64,000 bases of DNA from Amanita rubescens (lineage: Eukaryota; Basidiomycota; Agaricomycetes; Agaricales; Amanitaceae), in assembly GCA_015039365.1 (NCBI GenBank), contig WION01000068.1, positions 124,001-188,000 of the forward strand, given 5' to 3'. A program made the position numbers and the translations under genes. Under the pieces are notes generated by a model. That model had not been told where the DNA came from, did not search any database, and saw nothing but the letters and a program-made list of their open reading frames with translations. Positions 33,645 through 42,172 of this stretch are shown piece after piece (the stretch's first letter is position 1; the number at the start of each line of letters is the position of its first letter).

Positions 33645-35413
33645 TTTTTGTTCAATTTTCGGCGGGCGCTACGTGGTAATGTTTTCGCCATTTCTCGTAT
33701 GACGGCGATTCTCTGGTCTTCGTCGTTTTCACTGTTGGATTCTTCATTTGACGAGCCACTTTCGTCTTCATCGCTATCCGCATCCAGCGCTCTGATTCTT
33801 TTTCCTTTTCCTTTCCCTTTGTTGCGGTTATTATTTCGGCCGCGTGGTTTTCCTCGAAATTGTCCTCTAGGGGCTGCCCTTCCTCATGAATTCCCAAGGT
33901 TTTGTCGTTTCTTTTTGGGATTAGGGCAGTCCGAGATTAAATGTCCTGTTTTTCCGCATCCATAGCATACAGCGGTTTTTACCCATTCCATGGAGGTTTC
34001 AGCAATCTGCATTTGTCGTGCTTGTCGGTTTAATTCTAGTACAGCCTCGTCGACTTCCATTTTGTCATCAAACTCTTTTACTTGGCCAAAAGTGGAGAAT
34101 AAGGTGTTTGCCACTTCTATGTCAAGGATACGAGTTCGTAATGATTTATAGGTTGTCGGGGCACCTCCTAGTCGTAGTTTTTCTCGTAAGGTGTTTGGTA
34201 ATCCTAAAACTAGGAGATGACATTTCGTCGTATCGTCAGTGATTTTGGCTAAATTGATGTCTCGATCGACGCGCGCAATATATTGATTAATTGATTGCTT
34301 TGGGAGTTTTCTCCATGTGAGTAATCTGTGCATGGCTAGTCCTGCTTCGTCTACTTGTCCCCAATCTTCTTTCAGTTCTTTAATAAAAGCGTCATAGTTG
34401 GCGTATTTTGTTGTTTCGGCGTCATATTCAGTTATTTTGTTGTCGCGCCATTGTTGAGCGTTGCCATCAATATGATACATAATGAACTGTATCTTATCTT
34501 GAGCATCCGTCATTTTATTCATTTTCATGAATAATTCGGCTTTTGCTATGAACGGATTGAGATATTTTCGATCTCCTTCGAACGGTTTAGGAGGTTTGAT
34601 CTTCGGTAGATCTGACCTTGGTTCGGTCCGGGGTCCTGATCCACTCATATCTCGTTCTTTTCCTTTTCTAGAAGGAAATGGGTTGATTGGTGGGGCAAAC
34701 AAGTATGGAAATACGACAGGGGGTGATGGTGCGGGTCGTGTAGCTTCGAGTTTAGATTCGGTTGCAAGGGATAAGGAAGCGATGAGTTGAGCTGAGGTTT
34801 CGTCTTCAACTCGTTGTTCTATTGTGGGTATAACAACGTCTTCGGTTCCAGGTGCGTATTCAAGTTTATCTTGGGATTCTTCTTCTTTCTCTTGTTCAGA
34901 GAAGGAATCTTTATTGTCTTCTTTATCGGACTCTCCTGACGGTTCAGCGCTTTCTCTGTAATGAACGTGTGGTGATGCAACGGGAGTTTCTTGGCTAGTG
35001 GTTAAGGTTTCTGGTTCGTTCGCTTTCTTCCAACGTTGTAGCGCAGTTCGTGTTAACTCCTCTTTTCCTCCTATGAAGGGTTCTCCTTCAAAGTATTCGT
35101 CTCTAATAAAGTACGGTTCTTCTCCTGTTTCCGATTCAGTGGCGTACCAACGTTTACTTCCTTCGTGAAAGGCAAGTTTGCGTTCGTTTAGATATAATCC
35201 TCCTTCGAATGGGAAGGATTGATTTGGTGGTCTTCCAAGTTTTTGTTTTACCCAAAACTGGTGACCTGGTACGGGTTTTCCTGAAGCGGTATAACACCAG
35301 CCGTTTTCTCGTTTATCCCAATGAATGGAATGTTCGTCGAGATAATAGAGATGGTTAAGGGGGTTTCGTTTGGCGTTATTCGGAGGGGTATTTTTAGATT
35401 GTCGTGGAGCAAT
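33635..35413 (-). pseudogene. gag: Gypsy-2 gag
   Basis: The frame is open, apart from one TGA, from about 35413 to the TAG at 33635. The N-terminal domain (from about IAPRQSKNTPPNNAKR) matches Gypsy-1 and Gypsy-3 in pattern. An acidic linker (ESDKEDNKDSFSEQEKEEE) and a capsid-like region (IKPPKPFEGDRKYLNPFIAK at about 34590) follow. Next comes the CX2CX4HX4C knuckle CYGCGKTGHLISDC (about 33968-33927) and an Arg/Gly-rich tail. The TGA at 33884-33886 interrupts the tail just after the knuckle; Gypsy-3 has CGA there. The first ATG in frame (34702) is well inside the conserved protein. I see none upstream, so the start is uncertain. Confidence 0.85.
33638..33644 (-). promoter_or_regulatory. Candidate -1 ribosomal frameshift heptamer GGGTTTT (Gypsy-2)
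   Basis: On the minus strand the gag frame reads AAG GGT TTT TAG. The heptamer G GGT TTT fits the X XXY YYZ rule, and shifting back one base gives GGG TTT TTA GAA in the pol frame. The same heptamer and stop occur in Gypsy-3 (54620-54626). I did not verify a downstream pseudoknot. Confidence 0.65.
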
Positions 35414-35474
35414 GGTGAATGATGGGAGGTGAGAGCGTTAAAGCTATCGTGCTCGGAGAGGAGTCTAGTTTTAT

Positions 35475-35905
35475 TGTTACGTTTGTTCGTTCACTGACAA
35501 GTCAAGCTTATCAGGTACCGTAGGTTCCTCAAGGGAGTTCCGGCACTTAAGAACGTTCAAAGAATAAGAGTGTTATCGGATAAGTCCTCAAGGGAACTTA
35601 GATGATAACGAGACAGATTTTGACTGTTAAAACTAGACTGAGGTCTAGTCGTATATTTGCGTGATTTATATAGTACAAAGTACATACGCAAATATGGTAA
35701 GTATATATACATGTGATAATGAAATCGGTTACATGTGATAATAAAAACGGTTAACATGTGAAAACGGCATACATGTGATAAAAGTAATTGGCATATGATA
35801 AACGGTGAATGTTCCGGAAGGAACGCATATGCAAATAATGACATAGGAGGGATGACATAGATGATAAGATAAGAAAAAGATAGGCCATGACGTACGTTTG
35901 TAACA
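35475..35905 (-). repeat. Gypsy-2 5' LTR
   Basis: This 431-bp copy of 27405-27835 is followed by the TSD AACTA (35906-35910). The strip between it and gag (ATAAAACTAGACTCC on the minus strand) is where the primer-binding site should be. Confidence 0.93.
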
Positions 35906-35910
35906 AACTA

Positions 35911-36681
35911 GATGCATTATGGAGACAGATCGTAAATCAAGAGAAATCTGGTGCCTCACCAGAAAGATCTGAGACCTCTTGTCCAGTATCCAAGGAGACA
36001 CTGAATGGACAACAAACAAATTCGCCGATGGAGTTCCCCTCTTCCAACTCACTAGTGACAACGTTTCGCAGATCAATAATGCAATCAGTGATCTCGATCT
36101 TCATCGCCGAATCTGTACAACAGGCGATCTCACCGCAGAAGAACCAAAACGAGATAAGAAGGCTCCTCCTCCTCGTCGATCCCCATCGCTCCCCACCACC
36201 ACCATTATTCGCCACGGAGTCTGGAATATTCCTATCCCCACTACTCGACGACGCGACCCTTCACCTCCTTGACGACCTACAACCCGCAGTATGACCAATG
36301 CCGCAAACCACTGTCCCCACCGCTATAACCGCTGCATCCACTGCCGAGGTAAACATGCCTCTGAGGATCACCATCTCGCTACTGCAATTCCTCCTATGCC
36401 TACTGTACCTCCACACATTACCATGTGCTGACACGATCCGACGCCCGGTCCTTCCACTAAGAAGAAAGGACGTTCTTGAAATGCTGCCGATACCCCCGCT
36501 ACCACTAGCCGCCACCCTCATCAGCCAAAGAAGAAGGGAAAGAAGAAGGCACACCATGCGTCACAGTGTCAGGCATGCGTCAACGGATGACAATGCGATG
36601 GAGCTGACGACGACGCCTGCTACGACTATGGCACTTATGGCTACGACTATGATGACAATGCCACCCACAACATGAACACCT
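35911..36681 (+). pseudogene. Gypsy-1 third ORF, last part with CX2CX3HX4H motif
   Basis: Subtracting P1 and Gypsy-2 (each with one TSD copy) keeps the frame of 23881. The ORF then reads through 35970 (TGA), 36270 (TGA) and later stops to a terminal TGA about 36679-36681. It encodes CIHCRGKHASEDH at 36333-36371, the same spacing as Gypsy-2 ORF3, followed by Lys-rich and Tyr/Asp-rich tails. All the early stops are TGA in contexts consistent with lost CGA Arg codons. This conserved motif supports ORF3 as a real third gene of the lineage. Confidence 0.75.
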
Positions 36682-36711
36682 GAACGTTTTGTTGTTGCGG
36701 TCAACAATGTA

Positions 36712-36723
36712 GGGGAGAGCTAG
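36712..36723 (+). promoter_or_regulatory. Gypsy-1 polypurine tract
   Basis: AGGGGAGAGCTAG-like purine-rich sequence immediately precedes the 3' LTR start TGTTACAA. Confidence 0.6.
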
Positions 36724-37512
36724 TGTTACAACATGGTACGGACTCCCGCGTTATGCTTACATCATCAGCAAACATGGCAAAAACCTGATTGTCTAATAGA
36801 GTCTGTCATGCAATTTGTCTGAATATCCGACTATCTGATGCACTAATTGTCTGATTGTCTGACTATCTGATAAGCACTGTTGCACTAAATGTCTGATTGT
36901 CTGCCACACTGACAGGCACTGTTGCACTAAATGTCTGACTGTCTGACCATCTGACAAGCACTGACAGGCTGTTGCACTAATTGTCTGACTGCCTGACTAT
37001 TTCATTTGACAAGCACTGTTTCACTAATTGTCTGATGGTCTGCCTATCTGATGAAGCATCAGATGAAATCAGACTTTTGACATGTTAGCTGATGATGACA
37101 TGTCAGACATGTTTATTTTCTTTATGCATACCTTACTTGTCACTCCCCTTATGCTCGATTCATACGGACTAACTCGTTTCCTTTAATACCACTTCCCTTA
37201 TTCCACATATGACGCCATCCTTATACCTACTTTTGTACTTACCGTTATTCACTAATTAGTACGTCTCATTGTACTTGCTAGTAGAAGTACCACTTGTACT
37301 TTAGAGTCAAACCCTAAGTTTGACTTAGCTGTTTATTGTCGTCTGGCAATATAACCTTACTCTTAACTCATCTACCACAATCGTCCTCAGATCCTAAGTC
37401 AACGCCTTGACTTAGTATTGAACTTGTAAATCTTATCAACGTTTGACTTAGACTTGTAATCGTGACTAGAGTTGCCGTTGCAACTTAGGTTGAGATTAAC
37501 AAGTTCGTAACA
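36724..37512 (+). repeat. Gypsy-1 3' LTR, interrupted by MITE-1
   Basis: It matches the 5' LTR from TGTTACAA to GTAACA once 36763-37096 is discounted. Several differences from the 5' LTR are CG versus TG or CA. Confidence 0.9.
36763..37094. mobile_element. MITE-1: 332-bp CATCAGC element with internal minisatellite
   Basis: Comparison of the two Gypsy-1 LTRs gives an exact empty site. The insert starts CATCAGCAAACATGGCAAAA and its other end, reversed, starts CATCAGCTAACATGTCAAAA. It is flanked by AT on both sides (36761-36762 and 37095-37096). The interior is a degenerate tandem array of GTCTGACTGTCTGACTATCTGA and GCACTGTTGCACTAA units. There is no coding capacity. Confidence 0.85.
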
Positions 37513-37961
37513 CATATTTCATTAGTTGGAGCTCTTCAAGTCATTGCACACCAAGTTTCAAACACAGGTCAGTTGCAGTCTGCTTACTTGCTGAAAAAAG
37601 CTGCTCGCAAGGAATGGATGACACCTGGCAAGGTAATATGTCAAGTGCGATATGCCTGAGGGTTGGAAACCGGTGGTGATTGTCCTGTAATGTAGATAGG
37701 TTAGAATGAAGACACACAATACATAATAAAACACAGGATATTCACCTGCCAGTATTTCACGACATCCATATTGTGCTTTGCATCATCCAAAACCTCCCCC
37801 AGGTACCGGTTGAGCTCCGCCATCCATCCTCCATCGCCCTGTTTCACTAGCACTTGCCAATGCTTCTCATACTTCTTCAGTGCCCGAATCAATCTCTTGG
37901 AGCATGACTCGGATTTATCCTTCATGGAATTCTCAGCTGCAGCCTTTTCTGGGTCTTTCGG
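37513..37961 (-). pseudogene. hAT transposase, penultimate exons (right of the nested stack)
   Basis: On the minus strand exon 37961-37746 encodes RLIRALKKYEKHWQVLVKQG through NMDVVKYWQ. A 61-bp intron follows (37685-37745, GTGAAT to TTACAG, branch-like CTAAC). The next exon encodes FPTLRHIALDILPCQ, then CEQLFSASKQTATD and LEELQLMKY. This is the hAT C-terminal dimerisation domain. An in-frame TGA lies between VQ and LEEL, the usual position of Arg. The exon is cut by Gypsy-1 at 37513 and continues at 6502. The upstream end is cut at 37962 by an HP fragment. Confidence 0.85.
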
Positions 37962-38516
37962 TGTAACATTCTTACTGAAAGGAACCTAATAAGGTTCCAA
38001 CTTAATCACTCTTTGCGTCTTGCACTGAATCAACGTATATTCGTGATACCGTGCGGTGACGCGTGTGGAGTAAAGTAAGGTGTAAGATGATGTGTGACAA
38101 TGTGACTAGATACTATATATGTATCGTCACAGTTAGACTATCTACGAGAATAAGGGAAAGCTATCTACAAGGGAGTTAATGGATAACTCCCATCCTTGTA
38201 TTCGGAGATCCCAAAGGGATCTCCCATCTTGATGGAGGTCTTGATGAATATGTACGAGAGCTACATAGTAGCCCCGTTACATCCTCCCCCACAAGATTGC
38301 ATTGCAATCTCAAGAATTGAAGATACAGATGCAAATTGTCTTCGAAAAATGTGTCTTGAGATCTTCGTGAGGTGTTAGACACTCGTCACATCCTCCCCCA
38401 CTCACCACAGGTCATGGGCGATGTATAGGAATACGGGAGAGGCTTGCATATGCTTGAACTTGCTTGGGAGAGTAGGAAAAGGGGAGAGAACGATGATTTC
38501 ACCAAAGTAAAAATCA
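37962..38516 (-). mobile_element. Fragment of a second HP element (LTR plus 235 bp)
   Basis: 37962-38281 is a diverged copy of the 320-bp HP LTR. 38282-38516 matches 12202-12437, including the two polypurine tracts and the AGATTGCATTGCAATCT hairpin. It stops abruptly where P2 begins. It shows that HP is a family and not a single rearrangement. Confidence 0.85.
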
Positions 38517-41500
38517 CACCTGTTAAGCCGGCTTAATTAGCCTAATTAGCCAGGGACACCGATTGAGTGTCCTGCTCTAATTAGCCAGCATTCTGGCTCT
38601 ACGTCACACTTTCAATAATTCTGATAATTATATAGAGAGATTTTGGTTAAGTTGTTTTTCCCACAACTAAAAATGAGGGTATTACCATTTCTGGAAGGTG
38701 GGGGATATGTTTGCACATGTTATCACAACTCAGGAATAAGGGATAATTGCATTATTTGGTAAGATAGGCAGATTCCAAATAAGGTAAGCAATGTCAGGAT
38801 ACCTTTTTTGACAAGTGTGAGCATATTAAGAAGCTTGTTCCCATGGTTGTTTGGCAGTGTTTTTATGGGAAAATGATATGGGTATCATCAGGCAACATTT
38901 CTTTTACAGATTTTGACAAGAGGGTTGTGATGGCAGGCAAGCATGTGATCCCATACAGTGTGGGGGTGTATGAGATGAGAGCAGGTGACATGCCTATGTT
39001 AAAAATGCAAAAGCATTTAAAACCGTGTTTTGCAAATATCTTGTGTTTGGCCTTGTTTGGGAATATAATTCTTGTACCACCTTGATCACATGATTTTTCC
39101 GGATTTTTCAAGATTTTTTGGCAGCCTTTCAAATTTTCAACACAAAGCGTTTAAAACAGTATTTTGCAAATATCTTGAGTTTGGCATTGTTTGGCATGTG
39201 CATTTCCACACCACTCTGATCACAGGATTTTTCTGCATTTTTCACAATTTTTTCAATCTTTTTCCCACGGTCATACAGTACTAGTAGTATTACAAATGAG
39301 ACTACAAAGACTACATTAAAAAGTGCGGATTCCAAATGGTCAAATTTGTAAAAAGGAAATTGTCCAGTGGCGGATTTCCAAAAATGGAAATAGCGCCCTT
39401 CGGACTTGCCATTTTGGGACATATCTGCTCACTGTTGCTGATGATGACCAGCAAGAAATGGCAATATCTCCCTTAATACTGAATGTTTTTGTGGTGCTTT
39501 TTTTGGAGCATATTCCTTATATGTATATGCACCTATCCACCATGTTAAAATGCAAAAAGAGCAAGTGGTTTCTGTCAGAATGCAACATGTCTTGCTCACT
39601 GTTGACAACAGTGAGGAGCAACAAATGACAATATCTCCATCAATACTGGTTATTTCTGTGGCGCTTTTTTTGGTATGTCCCCATTAGGGATATAGGAAGG
39701 TGTTTGGCATGTCAGAATACAAATAGTATGTACCAATCATGCCACAAATGAAATTGGTGTGCTCACTGTCTGCCATGATGAGCAGCCATATCTCCACCAA
39801 AACAAGATCTTTCTGTGGCGCTTTTTTTGATTTGGGATCACACATAACAAAGATAAACATTGGGAGGGTCACAACAGAGGATCCCTAGGCAAGATCAAGT
39901 GGAATGTCCCATTTATCCTGACATGTCAACTTGTCAGCCACTCTTTCTGTATCATGTTCAGACATTTATCATGAAACTGAAAGTTACACATTAATCAGCA
40001 GGGCAATCTCCTTCCAGACACCCTGAATGACACTCTGTTATGATAAGAAATCAAAATCCAAAACAGCGCCACAAAAAGATCTTGTTTTGGTGGAGATATG
40101 GCTGCTCATCATGGCAGACAGTGAGCACACCAATTTTATTTATGGCTGATTGGTACATACTATTTGCATTCTGACATTCCAAGTGCCTTCCTATATGCCT
40201 AATAGGGAAATACCAAAAAAAGTGCCACAGAAATAACCAGTATTGATGGAGATATTGTCATTTGTTGCTCCTCACTGTTGTCAACAGTGAGCAAGACATG
40301 TTGCATTCTGACAGAAACCACTCGCTCTTTTTGCATTCTAACATGGTGGATAGGTGCACATACATATAAGGAATATGTTCCAAAAAAAGCGCCACAAAAA
40401 CATTCAGTATTAAGGGAGATATTGCCATTTCTTGCTGGTCATCATCAGCAACAGTGAGCAGATATGTCCCAAAATGGCAAGTCCGAAGGGTGCTATTTCC
40501 ATTTTTGGAAATCCGCCACTGGACAATTTCCTTTTTACAAATTTGACCATTTGGAATCCGCACTTTTTAATGTAGTCTTTGTAGTCTCATTTGTAATACT
40601 ACTAGTACTGTATGACCGTGGGAAAAAGATTGAAAAAATTGTGAAAAATGCAGAAAAATCCTGTGATCAGAGTGGTGTGGAAATGCACATGCCAAACAAT
40701 GCCAAACTCAAGATATTTGCAAAATACTGTTTTAAACGCTTTGTGTTGAAAATTTGAAAGGCTGCCAAAAAATCTTGAAAAATCCGGAAAAATCATGTGA
40801 TCAAGGTGGTACAAGAATTATAGTCTCCCCCAAAGTTGTTGCCTCTCTCGGCAAATGGTCTTCTATGGCATTCCTTCTCTATTGGCGCAAAATCGACGAT
40901 ATTATTCCTCAGCATATCTTCAAAGCTTATGACCATAACAAGCTCGTCACAGTGGCTACCGAATTAGAAGCATTCCGTATTAGAAATAACATACCTACCC
41001 AAACACCAAATACTACATAACTTGTACCTTTCTTACTCTCCTTGCAATCACATTCCTTTCCGCTTTCCACACTTTTAGCCTTGTTTGGGGGAAGTTCGGG
41101 CGCGCAGCGGCCCGAGCTTGTTTTAGCTAAAAGCTCTTTTGGGCAGCAAGCCCATGCCACAGCACTTATCCCCTCATTAGCACGGGTTCGCCCTGACTTC
41201 TGAGCCTTTTCGGGCCATACCGCTTTGGGCATTTCCCAATTGCGCCACTACCACTTTGGGACCTCCCAATTTGGTGCGACTTCCTGATCTGGGCCTTCCC
41301 CAAACGGAAATGCCACGTGAGCGCACACGGCCCCCGGCTCACCCCCCAAACCAAAGTATTATAATAAAACATAAAACTTTGGAAAGGACTAAAACAACAC
41401 AATACAACTTGCGAGAGATATATAACCTTTATCTCGAGCTCACTCCTTCACAATTGGCCATAGCCCGACAAATAACTTATAAGGCTGCCAAAAAATCTTG

Positions 41501-42104
41501 AAAAATCTGGAAAAATCATGTGATCAAGGTGGTGCAAGAATTATATTCCCAAACAAGGCCAAACACAAGATATTTGCAAAATACTGTTTTAAATGCTTTT
41601 GCATTTTTAACATAGGCATGTCACCTGCTCTCATCTCATACACCCCCGCACTGTATGGGATCACATGCTTGCCTGTCACAACCCTCTTGTCAAAATCTGT
41701 AAAAGAAATGTTGCCTGATGATACCCATATCATTTTCCCATAAAAACACTGCCAAACAACCATGGGAACAAGCTTCTTAATATGCTCACACTTGTCAAAA
41801 AAGGTATCCTGACTTGCTTACCTTATTTGGAATCTGCCTATCTTACCAAATAATGCAATTATCCCTTATTCCTGAGTTGTCACCACATTCCCATATGATA
41901 ACATGTGCAAACATATCCCCCACCTTCCAGAAATGGTAATACCCTCATTTTTAGTTGTGGGAAAAACAACTTAACCAAAATCTCTCTATATAATTATCAG
42001 AATTATTGAAAGTGTGACGTAGAGCCAGAATGCTGGCTAATTAGCGCGGGACACTCAACCGGTGTCCCTGGCTAATTAGGCAAATTAAGCCGGCTTAACA
42101 GGTG
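38517..42104. mobile_element. P2: giant palindromic element with an insertion in its right arm
   Basis: The same CACCTGTTAAGCCGGC termini as P1 occur at both ends, with mirror-image arms. For example 39323-39628 mirrors 40258-40563, and 38843-39085 mirrors 41524-41763. The right arm is longer by about 720 bp because of 40823-41483 and a flanking duplication. The flanking octamers (AAAAATCA and GTTTCACT) do not match, and the two flanks belong to different elements, so this copy has recombined since insertion. No transposase is present. Confidence 0.82.
40823..41483 (+). pseudogene. Inserted segment encoding a tyrosine-recombinase-like C-terminus
   Basis: The insert is absent from the left arm of P2. 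It is flanked by a direct duplication of about 62 bp (40760-40822 and 41484-41546). Its first 196 bp encode VVASLGKWSSMAFLLYWRKI, then IIPQHIFKAYDHN, ending in a TAA near 41020. The G-KWSS-AF-LYWR pattern resembles the C-terminal end of tyrosine recombinases found in fungal DIRS/Crypton-type elements. The fragment is too short for certainty. The remaining 460 bp is non-coding. Confidence 0.4.
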
Positions 42105-42158
42105 GTTTCACTCTTGACCCCTTATCACAAGAACGAAACACATGGTCCAAACTTTACA
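42105..42158 (+). pseudogene. 54-bp Gypsy pol fragment
   Basis: It encodes VSLLTPYHKNETHGPNFT, nearly the same as Gypsy-2 Pol between integrase and chromodomain (30300-30357 on the minus strand). It is stranded between P2 and P3 and is in the opposite orientation to Gypsy-3. Confidence 0.8.
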
Positions 42159-42172
42159 CCACCTGTACAGCC

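Larger units (their letters stand above)
27405..35905 (-). mobile_element. Gypsy-2: nearly intact Ty3/Gypsy chromovirus
   Basis: The 431-bp LTRs (27405-27835 and 35475-35905) are flanked by the TSD AACTA (27400-27404 and 35906-35910). The full length is 8,501 bp, transcribed right to left. Order: gag (35413 to 33635), pol (33644 to 30063), ORF3 (30103 to 27893). The two LTRs differ at only two sites that I can see, both CG versus TG, so the insertion is young. Only one inactivating change is evident: a TGA in gag at 33884-33886 where Gypsy-3 has CGA. Confidence 0.94.
6503..37512 (+). mobile_element. Gypsy-1: Ty3/Gypsy chromovirus with four first-level nested insertions
   Basis: The element is bounded by matching LTRs (6503-6961 and 36724-37512) and the 5-bp TSD CATAT (6498-6502 and 37513-37517). 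It spans 31,010 bp. Removing HP (11882-23370), P1 (24823-27347), Gypsy-2 (27405-35905) and MITE-1 (36763-37094), each with one TSD copy, leaves about 8.14 kb, a normal length for the family. Order: 5' LTR, gag, pol ending in a chromodomain, third ORF, polypurine tract, 3' LTR. Pol and ORF3 carry many TGA codons where the Gypsy-2 protein has Arg, so the element is old and dead. It is inserted in a hAT transposase exon. Confidence 0.93.

Noticed and set aside
36784..37070. Regularly spaced GTCTGA repeats as a regulatory array
   Set aside because: They lie wholly inside MITE-1 and vary in spacing; an ordinary minisatellite interior explains them.
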